This document shows, one piece after another, positions 1-8,600 of a DNA stretch of 43,982 bases. Made by a program: the position numbers and the translations under genes. This DNA is from Oceanicella sp. SM1341 (GTDB lineage: Bacteria > Pseudomonadota > Alphaproteobacteria > Rhodobacterales > Rhodobacteraceae). The notes beneath the pieces are model-generated. The model worked only from the letters and a program-made list of their open reading frames with translations, was not told the origin of the DNA and ran no database searches. The DNA is taken from NCBI RefSeq assembly GCF_003448965.1, contig NZ_QRGC01000036.1, positions 1-43,982 on the forward strand. The letters are read 5' to 3'. How positions within the stretch are numbered: position 1 is the stretch's first letter; the number at the start of each line of letters is the position of its first letter.

Positions 1-73
1 GCACCGGATCGACGAACTCCTGCCGTGGAACTTCAAGCCGTCAAGCTGAACTCCGGTGGGGCGCAGACGCCGC

Positions 74-238
74 TTACAGAAAAACGCGGTGCCAAGGCGA
101 ATTCGCCAGTCCCAACGCCAGCAACACCGCCAGGAAAAGAAGGGCACCCGCTGCCGCCTCGATTTTCAGAAAGCGTGCGAAGGGGCGCGCAAGCGTATCG
201 GCGGCCTCATGGGGCAGAGATGCAAGTTTGTCGATCAT
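74..238 (-). pseudogene. nhaA: Na+/H+ antiporter NhaA, N-terminal fragment, frameshifted
   Basis: The frame from the ATG at 238 encodes an NhaA-like N-terminus: a short amphipathic leader, then a hydrophobic first membrane segment of the form KIEAAAGALLFLAVLLALGLANS. It stops at TAA 74-76, after about 54 residues, whereas NhaA is normally near 390 residues. The +1 frame after the stop reads PTGVQLDGLKF, which resembles the continuation of NhaA, so the break is probably a one-base slip in the run of five A at 80-84 (plus strand). A second frame change may follow near the window edge. An upstream in-frame start at 286 exists, but the ATG at 238 fits NhaA better. It lies 45-95 bp downstream of the desaturase on the same strand. 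NhaA exchanges Na+ for H+ in the inner membrane; this copy is probably dead unless the slip is a sequencing error. Confidence 0.65.
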
Positions 239-331
239 TGGACCGATTTTCCTTTTCACCCTCGGAGGGACAGTGCCGCCGCACACGCAACCAGGGTCTG
301 TTTCCTTGTCCCTCAGCCAAATCGCACAGTC

Positions 332-1516
332 TCAGGCGGAAAGTGCCCGAGCCTCCGCGAACGACAAAAGTCTATGGCGTTGCTCGTCCCAGAGGTGGAG
401 GCGCGCGCAGCGGAAGCTCTCCCGAAGTGTTATGCGCTTGGTCTGCGCCAGGACATCGTGATCCCGGATAACCTCGTCCAGACGGTAGAAGGGAATGCGG
501 CTGGCCAGATGATGCACATGGTGAACGCCGATGTTTGCGCTGATCCAGCGCAGGATACCGGGCAGCGCATAGTGTGAACTTCCGTGCAGGGCCGCGTCCT
601 GAATGTTCCAGTCCCCGTCGTGCTGCCAGCTTGTATCTTCGAACTGATGCTGCACGTAAAAGAACCACATGCCGGTGACCGCTGCCAGAAACATCGTCGG
701 GAGGAACACGAACAGCAGAACATCCCAGCCGCCCAGCCAGATGATCGTCATCAGTGAAAGGCCAATGGCGAGGTTTGTGCCCATCGCGCTCAGCCAGTAC
801 CGCCAGCCGGATCGCATCAGGTGCACGGGCAGGCGGTTTTGCAGGAAGAATGTATAGAACGGCACCACGCCGAACAGGAACAACGGATTGCGGATCAGCC
901 GATAGCCTGCCCGGCCAACTCGGCTCATGTCCTGATATTCGCTGACCGTCAGGATCGGCATGTCTCCGACGCCCCGATGGTCCAGATTTCCGGTCGTGGC
1001 GTGGTGGAGCGCGTGCGTCTTGCGCCAGACATCGTAGGGAGTCAGAGTGAGAACGCCGATCACCCGCCCGATCCAGTCGCAGAGGCGCCGGCTGCGGAAC
1101 AGCGACCCGTGGCCGCAATCATGCTGGAACATGAACAGACGGACGAGAAAGGCCGCATTCGCTAGCGCCAGAATGATTGCCAACGCGGTGCTGATCGACA
1201 GCGCCCACCAGGCGACAGCCCAGAGCGCCACGAATGGCGCGAGTGTAATTGTGAGTTCGAAAACGCTACGCGACGGGATAGGTTGTCGATACGCCGCCAG
1301 AGTTCGTGTCCAGTCCGATGGGGTGAACTGCGACTGCTTCGATGCGCGGTCGGTCTCGGCGGAAGAATGGCCAGCACTTTTCACCGCGTCCGCGTGTGAT
1401 CCGGCATCCTGTAGGTCGGGTCCGGAGTTGCCATGTTCGCCTCTTTTGTTCGCCGTAGCGTCCTGTCGGCCACGCCGTTGAGGCTGCGTGTTGTCTGAGC
1501 GGGACGAAAACGTCAT
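332..1516 (-). CDS. Fatty acid desaturase (membrane, three His-box type)
   Basis: A 394-aa membrane-bound di-iron fatty acid desaturase. All three histidine boxes are present: HDCGH at residues 132-136, HALHH at 168-172 and HHVHH at 332-336. Hydrophobic stretches lie around 88-130 and 210-285. The pattern matches bacterial acyl-lipid (omega-6/delta-12-like) desaturases, which insert double bonds into membrane acyl chains using O2 and an electron donor. The first 60 or so residues are polar, low in complexity and not part of the fold, so the true start could be downstream; no strong ribosome binding site sits at the optimal distance from the ATG at 1516. It is followed by the broken nhaA and preceded by a small gene on the same strand, suggesting one transcript. 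Substrate specificity cannot be read from the sequence. Confidence 0.9.
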   Translation of the reverse strand: MTFSSRSDNTQPQRRGRQDATANKRGEHGNSGPDLQDAGSHADAVKSAGHSSAETDRASKQSQFTPSDWTRTLAAYRQPIPSRSVFELTITLAPFVALWAVAWWALSISTALAIILALANAAFLVRLFMFQHDCGHGSLFRSRRLCDWIGRVIGVLTLTPYDVWRKTHALHHATTGNLDHRGVGDMPILTVSEYQDMSRVGRAGYRLIRNPLFLFGVVPFYTFFLQNRLPVHLMRSGWRYWLSAMGTNLAIGLSLMTIIWLGGWDVLLFVFLPTMFLAAVTGMWFFYVQHQFEDTSWQHDGDWNIQDAALHGSSHYALPGILRWISANIGVHHVHHLASRIPFYRLDEVIRDHDVLAQTKRITLRESFRCARLHLWDEQRHRLLSFAEARALSA

Positions 1517-1547
1517 GGGTGATGCAGATCCTCTACGATTGAATGTA

Positions 1548-1808
1548 TCATGCTGGTGGTCGGTACACTGAATTGCCCTGAGTGATGATCTGATTGATCA
1601 GGGCTGCCGCGGCCCGGTGGATTTCCGCGTCAGGCTCAGTGTCGATGGTGTTCTCGTGGGTGGACGCAGCGTCGCGGAGCACGCCAACGATCTCATTCTC
1701 CGGCAGCAATCCGTGATCATTCATGGCCAGCAGAAGCGACTCACAGATCGACAGGGCGGCCAGTCCTGCAGCGTCGTTCGACGTAGACATCCGGTATGTT
1801 CCTTTCAT
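1548..1808 (-). CDS. Small acidic hypothetical protein
   Basis: An 86-aa protein (80 aa if the second Met, at 1790, is used). It is helical in composition and acidic, with no membrane segment, signal peptide or cysteine. I do not recognise a named family. The segment around LAALSICESLLLAMNDHGLL followed by an E/D-rich helix resembles small uncharacterised alphaproteobacterial proteins found beside desaturase, transporter and stress genes. It is the first gene of the minus-strand group that includes the desaturase (31-bp gap) and is divergent from the Crp/Fnr regulator across 133 bp, so it may belong to that regulator's target unit. That regulatory link is inference. Confidence 0.6.
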   Translation of the reverse strand: MKGTYRMSTSNDAAGLAALSICESLLLAMNDHGLLPENEIVGVLRDAASTHENTIDTEPDAEIHRAAAALINQIITQGNSVYRPPA

Positions 1809-1874
1809 CGCGTCACAATCTGACGGTGAAGCGTGCCTGATGTGTTCTCCCTTCTTGCATGAAATGCTCTATGC

Positions 1875-1896
1875 TGGACTGATCGAGAGCAGTCCA
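1875..1896. promoter_or_regulatory. Palindrome in the divergent promoter of the Crp/Fnr gene
   Basis: Perfect 7-bp arms TGGACTG (1875-1881) and CAGTCCA (1890-1896) are separated by 8 bp. The site lies 46 bp upstream of the Crp/Fnr start in the gap between divergent genes. It could be an autoregulatory operator or a hairpin in the leader. It is not the classical TTGAT-N4-ATCAA FNR site. Confidence 0.4.
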
Positions 1897-1941
1897 TGAG
1901 CCGATCTCGACATATCCTTCGCAACCTAAAGGGAAAGGGTC

Positions 1942-2676
1942 ATGACACCGGCCACCACAAGCCCTCTCACCCGAAAGCTCTCGGCATTTGTCGCTTTGTC
2001 GGAGCCCGAACTTGCCGTGCTTGCGCGTCTGCACGGGCGTCGGCGGTCCTTTGTTGCCGGGCGAGACATGGCTCATCAGGGACAATCGGATCAGGCCGCC
2101 TACATCCTGTCTGCGGGCTGGGTCTGCTCCTACAAGATCCAGCCGGATGGAACGCGGCAGATCGTCGATTTTCAGGTGCCTGGCGATTTTCTGGGATTGC
2201 GAAGCGTACTCTTGCGCACCTCGGACCATGGTTTCGAGCCAATCGTGGCCATACAGGCAGCCGAAGTCTTGACGGGCGATCTGCTCGAGGTTTTTGCGCA
2301 GACACCGCGGCTCGCGATGGCAATCCTTTGGGCGGCGTCCCGGGATGAAGCGATGGTGGTTGAACATCTTGTCGGGATTGGGCGGCGGGACGCGGGGGCA
2401 CGGATGGCGCATTTCCTGCTGGAGTTGGGATCGCGGCTGGCTCTGGTGGGCATGGGGAGCAAGGAGGGGTACGACTGCCCGCTCACGCAATATCACCTTG
2501 CCGACGCACTTGGATTGAGCGCGGTCCATGTGAACCGTGTATTGCGGCAATTGCGTGAACGCGGTCTGGTGACTTTCCGCGATGGTCACGTGACATTTCA
2601 CGACTACAGCGGGCTGGCGGAGCTTGCCGGGTTCGATCCGGCGTATCTGGATCAGACCGGGCCGCTTTTGAAATGA
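1942..2676 (+). CDS. Crp/Fnr family transcriptional regulator
   Basis: A 244-aa regulator. Residues about 15-120 form a cyclic-nucleotide-binding-like beta barrel (GRDMAHQGQSDQAAYILSAG, then PDGTRQIVDF and PGDFLGL). Residues 125-160 form a dimer helix, and 180-212 are a Crp-type winged helix-turn-helix ending in the recognition helix SAVHVNRVLRQLRERGLV. The cysteine cluster of FNR is absent; only two cysteines are visible (62 and 179), so it is not a classical [4Fe-4S] oxygen sensor. The purine-rich AAAGGGAAAGGG just before the ATG serves as ribosome binding site. It faces the small protein/desaturase/nhaA group, which it may control together with itself. The ligand is unknown. Confidence 0.93.
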   Translation: MTPATTSPLTRKLSAFVALSEPELAVLARLHGRRRSFVAGRDMAHQGQSDQAAYILSAGWVCSYKIQPDGTRQIVDFQVPGDFLGLRSVLLRTSDHGFEPIVAIQAAEVLTGDLLEVFAQTPRLAMAILWAASRDEAMVVEHLVGIGRRDAGARMAHFLLELGSRLALVGMGSKEGYDCPLTQYHLADALGLSAVHVNRVLRQLRERGLVTFRDGHVTFHDYSGLAELAGFDPAYLDQTGPLLK

Positions 2677-2832
2677 CAGAGTCGCCCTCAGTCTTCAGCA
2701 AGCGTCTCAGGAGGTTGCGACAGACGCCGGAATGCGACTCAAGCGCGTGTTTGGCGGCGTCGAGTTCCAGGTTCATCTCGGCTTCTTGCCCTGCTGTCTA
2801 GTAATCCAGGAGCAGGCCATTCAGCGGCTGTC

Positions 2833-4614
2833 TTAGAAGGGAAAGAACACCGGAATTGTCAGAACTGCGGCGGCTCCCACGATGATGTTCATTGGAAGGC
2901 CGATCTTGATGAAGTCCGTGAACTTGTAGTTGCCCGCACCATAGACCAGTGTGTTGGTCTGATAGCCGATCGGGGTCGCGAAGCTTGCGCTCGCTCCGAA
3001 CATGACTGCGACAACGAAGGGGCGCGGATCAACCCCGATCTGGACCGCCAGTCCGATCGCCAGAGGGGTCACGACGACCGCGACCGCACTGTTGGTGACC
3101 GCCTCCGTCAAGGTCGAAGCGAGCAGATAGACCGCGGCCAGGGCGATGATCGGGGGCATGTCCGCAAGCGGTGGGGCAACGGCACCGACGATCAAGGCAA
3201 TCGCGCCCGAGTGCTGCAGCCCCGCACCGACCACCAGCATCGAGAAGATCAGAACGAGCACGCCCGCGTCGATGGAACTCCAGGCCTCATCGTTGTCGAT
3301 GCAGCGCAGGACGAGGATGAAGGCCACGGCGACGAGGGAAACAAGGCTGATATCCGCCGCGCCGATAGCGGCCAGGGCCACCACCGCAAACAGCGCCGTA
3401 AGCGTGAGCGGGGCCTTGCCGCGTCGGAAGGGGCGCCCTCCGGCCATCGTGACGCCAGCCAGGTCCCCGGCCTCGATCAGGCGCTCGTAGCTTTCGTCGG
3501 TTCCCTCCAGTAGCAGTTTGTCCGCAGGTCTGAGGAGCGTGGTCGAGAGGTCGGGGCCGAGGCTTTCCCCATGGCGATGTGCCCCCAGGACACGCATGCC
3601 ATACCTGAACCCGATGGTCAGTTGCGCGATCCGTACACCGCGGCTGCGATGCGAGAGCGTGACGATCGCCTCCGCGACTGTTGTTTCGGCACTATCCCCG
3701 GCTGTCGGCCCCTGACGCAGTCCGACATCCCATCCTTTCTTGTTTCTCAACGTCAGCAGTTCGGAGGTGCGGATAACCGCGATCAGCCGGTCACCAGCGG
3801 CAAGGATGTGATCGAGCACGTCGTCACGCCTAACCTCTGCACCGGAACGTATTCCGACCACCGTCACACCCGGGCGGGTCAGATCATCGATATCCCCCAA
3901 GGAGTGACTCAGCCCCCAGAAATCATCCTTTGGGCGCAACTCGGTCAGGAAATCCGCCTCACCTGCCGCACCCAGATCCGTCTGATCCTTGCGGTTGGGA
4001 AGCAGAAGCGGTCCGAGTAGCAGCAAGGTCAATCCGCCGGTGGCCGCGGCTACCAGACCGACCGGTGTGATTTCCAGAATCGAGAAGGGCGTCAGCCCGA
4101 TCTCTCTCGCAACGCCATCTACCAGCAGATTGGTCGAGGTTCCGATCAACGTGCAAGTCCCGCCGAGCACCGCCATGTAAGAGAGCGGGATCAACAGACG
4201 CGTCGCTGCGAGGCCGAGGCTTTGGGCTAGTCTTATGGCGACCGGGATCAGCACGAGGACGACAGGTGTGTTGTTCATGAGCGCCGAGGCCACGAGGGTC
4301 GAAGCCAGAAACACGCCGGTAGCCGCAATGGGGCGCTGGCCGGCGGCGGCGATGACCCGGTTTGCCAACGCATCGAGCAACCCGGTGCGGACGAGGGCGC
4401 CGCTGAGGATAAACATCGCGGCGATGGTGATCGGTGCGGGATTTGAAAAAACCGATAGAACAGTGTCTTGCGGCACCAGTCCAAAAACGACAAACAACGC
4501 CGCGACCGCTGCGGCCGTCACCTCGGGGGCGAACCGCTCGTAGAGGAAGCCCGCGAAGAGAACCAGAAGAAGCGCGAGCGCAAGATAAGGCTCAAAGGGG
4601 TACAGGTGTGTCAT
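2833..4614 (-). CDS. SLC13-family permease with TrkA-C (RCK_C) domains
   Basis: A 593-aa inner-membrane transporter of the divalent-anion:sodium symporter (SLC13/ArsB-NhaD) type. N-terminal membrane segments span about 8-200, including the family-like PLSYMAVLGGTCTLIGTSTNLLV loop. Two cytoplasmic TrkA-C domains follow at about 205-290 and 295-385, each with the V..I..G..V..GD.L pattern. A second membrane half covers about 400-593 and carries the second family signature, TEAVTNSAVAVVVTPLAIGLA. Members import sulfate, dicarboxylates or similar anions; the substrate cannot be called here. It lies 133 bp downstream of the transglutaminase gene on the same strand. Length and domain order match family norms and nothing looks broken. 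Confidence 0.9.
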   Translation of the reverse strand: MTHLYPFEPYLALALLLVLFAGFLYERFAPEVTAAAVAALFVVFGLVPQDTVLSVFSNPAPITIAAMFILSGALVRTGLLDALANRVIAAAGQRPIAATGVFLASTLVASALMNNTPVVLVLIPVAIRLAQSLGLAATRLLIPLSYMAVLGGTCTLIGTSTNLLVDGVAREIGLTPFSILEITPVGLVAAATGGLTLLLLGPLLLPNRKDQTDLGAAGEADFLTELRPKDDFWGLSHSLGDIDDLTRPGVTVVGIRSGAEVRRDDVLDHILAAGDRLIAVIRTSELLTLRNKKGWDVGLRQGPTAGDSAETTVAEAIVTLSHRSRGVRIAQLTIGFRYGMRVLGAHRHGESLGPDLSTTLLRPADKLLLEGTDESYERLIEAGDLAGVTMAGGRPFRRGKAPLTLTALFAVVALAAIGAADISLVSLVAVAFILVLRCIDNDEAWSSIDAGVLVLIFSMLVVGAGLQHSGAIALIVGAVAPPLADMPPIIALAAVYLLASTLTEAVTNSAVAVVVTPLAIGLAVQIGVDPRPFVVAVMFGASASFATPIGYQTNTLVYGAGNYKFTDFIKIGLPMNIIVGAAAVLTIPVFFPF

Positions 4615-4747
4615 TCCGGGGTCTCCAGTGCATTGACGGCGGAGAGGTCCTGACGTCGCGCAATATGTGGTCTTTCGTTCTCGCTCTGCCTCGAAGACTG
4701 GCGCAGGGCCCTCCTCGATCGGTCGCCGCGGACCGGGGTCGCGGTGA

Positions 4748-5620
4748 TCAGTATTCGATGACCGCGTGGTGCACCTCGACGGTCATGCATCGCTGGGTGT
4801 TTCCCCGCCCCGTGAAGCTCCCGGTGACCGGGACGACCTGATGAATGCCGCGGGCGACCGCGACGGGAATGAGATTCTTTGATCCGACGCTCTGATTCGT
4901 AGGGTCGAACGCGACCCAGCCGGCACCGGGAATGAAGACTTCGGCCCAGGCATGGGTGGAACCCGCCCCTTCCGACCCGACAAGGCGCGTTTCGGGATCG
5001 AAGAGGTAGCCGGAAACGATGCGCCCCCCCAAACTGAGCGTGCGCGCGGCTTCGGCAAACAACACCGCAAAGTCACGGCATGAGCCCCAACCGCGGGAAA
5101 GTGTTTCCAGCGGCGACTGTGTCCCTTCCATCTCTCGCCCCTGATATGCGATCTGCGTCGACACCCCGTTGGCTATATCCTTGAGCAGAGACAGCGTATC
5201 CGTGGGGCGTTGAAGGACGAAGCCCTCGACCCATCTGGAAAACTTGCCGTCAGGGTCGGGATATTGTGGTGCCGTCAGGGCGCCGAGGTCGGCCCAATCG
5301 TCGCCTGAATAAAGGAAGGGAAAGCTGATTGCCTCCGCCGCTATGGCGAATACCGGCCAGACCGCGGCGGTCAGATCGACCGTGGCACGGCTTTCGATGA
5401 TCAGATGGTCGCTCGGCTGATTAAACTGTGCCGTGGCGACCGCATTGCCCGCAACGTCATGGGCCCAGGTGATATCGGCATGGGGCGTGAGGGTGATCTC
5501 ATGCGACACCAGCCGCAGGTCCCGGGCTTCGCGCGGGCGCAGCATCATCCGATGAGGTCCAAGCAGAACGGGTTCGCCGTAGCGGTATTCGGTCTTGTGA
5601 TAGGTCGTCAGCGTGGTCAC
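4748..5620 (-). CDS. Transglutaminase-like cysteine protease family protein
   Basis: A 290-aa protein with a bacterial transglutaminase N-terminal beta domain (about 1-90, [13 protein letters not shown] and the HRMMLRPR motif) and a transglutaminase-like core. The catalytic triad is visible: Cys181 in GWGSCRDFA, His223 in STHAWAEVF and Asp239 in WVAFDPTN. Most bacterial members are thought to act as peptidases or amidases rather than cross-linking enzymes, and the substrate is unknown. There is no signal peptide, so it is likely cytoplasmic. It follows the glucan synthase by 72 bp on the same strand and is probably co-transcribed with it. Confidence 0.92.
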   Translation of the reverse strand: MTTLTTYHKTEYRYGEPVLLGPHRMMLRPREARDLRLVSHEITLTPHADITWAHDVAGNAVATAQFNQPSDHLIIESRATVDLTAAVWPVFAIAAEAISFPFLYSGDDWADLGALTAPQYPDPDGKFSRWVEGFVLQRPTDTLSLLKDIANGVSTQIAYQGREMEGTQSPLETLSRGWGSCRDFAVLFAEAARTLSLGGRIVSGYLFDPETRLVGSEGAGSTHAWAEVFIPGAGWVAFDPTNQSVGSKNLIPVAVARGIHQVVPVTGSFTGRGNTQRCMTVEVHHAVIEY

Positions 5621-5692
5621 GTTAGGTGCCTTTCGGCTGCAATGCGGTCACCCGGCGTCGGGTCGCTTGAGTGGCGTCGGTTGGACAGGCGG

Positions 5693-8600
5693 TCAATCCG
5701 GCGGGATCGGGAGCGCAGAGCTGTCGATTCCGGCTGCCGTCTCGGTCGACACAAGGCGGCCGAGAGTCAGGTTCAGGTCGTGAGACCCGCCGTCGAGGGG
5801 CAGGAACACCACCGGCCCGGCCGTGATGGGGTGGCCATCCAGCGTGGCTCTCGGATGATCCGCTCTCTCGATCCGGATCCTGCACGACGTGCCCGCCACC
5901 CTCAGCGTCATGGAAAATCCCGGCCAGTCGGGTGGCATGGTGGGGGCGATCCGCAGACGGTCTCCGTCCTGGGTCACGCCGAGGATGCCTTCGATGGCCG
6001 CGCGGTGCATCCACGCGGCCGAGCCCGTGTACCAGCTCCAGCCGCCGCGTCCGATATGCGGTGCAACGGAATAGACATCGGCGGCCACGGCGTAGGGTTC
6101 CGTCCTGTAGCGCTGTACGCCCTCGGGGGTCCGGGCGTGATTGATCGGATTGAGTATCGCGAAGAGCTCCGCAGCGCGCGCTCCATCTCCCAGTCGCGCC
6201 CAGGCCAGAATGGCCCACATCGCGGCATGGCTGTATTGCCCGCCATTCTCGCGCAGCCCCGGCGGATAGCCGGCGATGTAGCCCGGATCCTGCGAGCCCG
6301 AGTCGGGACCGATCCCGAAGGGCGGCGTGAACAGCCGCGCCAGATCGTTTTCGCGATCGACCAGCAGGCTGTCGACGGACTCCATCGCGCGCCGCGCGCG
6401 GTCGGGATCTGCCTGTCCGGACAACACCGCCCAGCTTTGCGGGATCGAGTCGATGCAACAGGCCGGGGAGCCGGCCGCTCCCAGCCATGTTCCGTCATCG
6501 AAGGTCGCGCGGCGGTACCAGTCCCCATCCCAGGTATGGGTCTCCATGGAGAGGCGCAGCGTTTCGGCCTGCTCGCGCCAGCGCCGTGCCCGGGCCGGAT
6601 CGCGCTTTTCCGCAAGCGGCACGAAGGCGCCAAGCGTCTGCAGCAGCAGCCAGCCCAGCCAGACGCTTTCGCCGCGGCCGGCGGCGCCGACGCGGTTCAT
6701 CCCGTCGTTCCAGTCGCCGCTGCCGATCAGCGGCAGACCGTGCTCCCCGGTCAGGCTGAGTGCGCGGTCCAGCCCCAGGGCGCAATGATCGAACAGCGCC
6801 GCACCGTGGCCCGCATCGTCGGGCAGGAAGAACGCGTCGTGCTCGGTCTCTCCGAGGCGATGCCCTTCGAGGAAGGGCACCTGTTCGTCCAGTATTGCCC
6901 TGTCGCCCGTACTCGTCACATAGGCGGCGACAGCATGGCCGAGCCAAACGCAATCGTCGGAAATGCGCGTCCGTACCCCCTGGCCGGAATGCGGCAGCCA
7001 CCAGTGCTGCACGTCGCCTTCCGGGAACTGGCGGGCGGCGACCCGCAACAGATGCGCGCGGGTGCGGTCGGGGCGCGTCAGCATGAAGGCCATGTTGTCC
7101 TGCAGCTGGTCGCGGAACCCGTAGGCGCCGCTTGCCTGGTAGAAGGCCGCGCGCGCCTCGATCCGGCAGGCGAGCGCCTGATAAGGCAGCCAGCCGTTGA
7201 CCATGATATCCATCGCCCGGTCCGGCGTCTCGATCCGGAGATCGCCCAGCGTGTCGTCCCAATAGGTCTGTACCGCGGCCAATTCGGCCTGCATGTCGGC
7301 GGACCACAGCCTTTTCAGAAGCGGGACGACCGCCGCCGCGTCTGCGCATTGGCCGAGAAGATGGACGAGCTCAATGCTCTCGCCAGGGGCCAGGGTCAGG
7401 GTCTTCATCATCGCGAGGCAGGGATCGAGCCCCGCTCCGACCCGCCCCGACATGACGGCGCCCCGGCGTAGTGCAGCGGGATCGGCATGGCTGCCGCACG
7501 AGCCCAGAAATTCGGTGCGATCTCCTGTCCATGCCTCGGCCGGACCGGAAGGCGCGTTGAGCGCCGCGAACATCACCCGGCCGGGAAAGGTAGTGTTCCA
7601 TGGATTCTGGACCAGAAGCGCGCCAGTTTCCGGCTCGTGCGAGGTCACGAGGAACGGGGCCGAGGCGGCGCGCGATTGACCCATGACGGGTTCGCTATAG
7701 GTGACGACGCTCAACCTCCGGGGCTGCGTCCCTGTATTGCGCAGGAACAGCCGCGAGACCCTGACCGGATCGGCGCGCGGCACGAACTGGACCAGTTCGC
7801 AGTCGATGCCATTCGCCTGATGCTCGAACCGGCTGTAGCCGAAGCCGTGGCGTACTATGTGCGGACCGGCCCCTGCAGAAAGCGGCAAAGGGCGCGCAGT
7901 CGGTGAAAACAACACGCCGCTGTCGTCGTCTCGGATATAGATTGCCTCGCCCGGAGGGTCTGCCACAGCATCATTGGACCAAGGCGTTAGCTGGTTGTCG
8001 CGGCTGTTCTCGGCCCAGGTAGAACCGCTGCCGCTGGCCGACACCTGGAATCCGAAGTCCGGATTGGCGATCACGTTGATCCATGGGGCAGGCGTACTGT
8101 CTGGTGGGCCAAGGCGGATGACATATTCTCGTCCCTCCCGGTCGAACCCGCCTGTGCCATTGTAGAACTCGAGGTGCGGGCGGTCGGATAGCGGCCTGGC
8201 CTCGTCCCGCTGCGGGGCGGTTCTGTCACGTCTGTTCGCGCGCAGTCGGAGCGCATTGGCGGGTTGCGGGGCGGGGCCAATCTGTCGCATGTCTGCGATC
8301 ATGGTGTCAGCTGTAACAGGATCGGCAAGAAGGGCGTCGAGCTGTTCGCCGATCATGCCGCGCCGTGCCAGCATCACCACCCGCGCCGCAGCCAGGAGAA
8401 GCGCCCGCGTATCTGGTGCGATCAGGTCGGAGCGCAGCGCAAACACGGCGCCCCGAGCCGGTCGCGTGTCGTCGCCGGGACGGGAATGGCTGCTGCGCAA
8501 GGTGATGTCTATGGCGGTCTGCAGATCCTTGACATAGGAGGCCGGGTGCTCGTTGAGGATCACCAGATCGACCGCAAGCTGCCTTCCCAGCCAGTACTCA

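Noticed and set aside
2483-2776. Possible 97-aa minus-strand gene at the 3' end of the Crp/Fnr gene
   Set aside because: Most of it is antisense to the regulator; the first 30 residues alone give no family match.
5405-7471. Long open frame on the plus strand opposite the glucan synthase
   Set aside because: It has no family signature and is Arg/Pro/Gly-rich, as expected from antisense of a GC-rich gene; the minus-strand frame has clear GH94 motifs.
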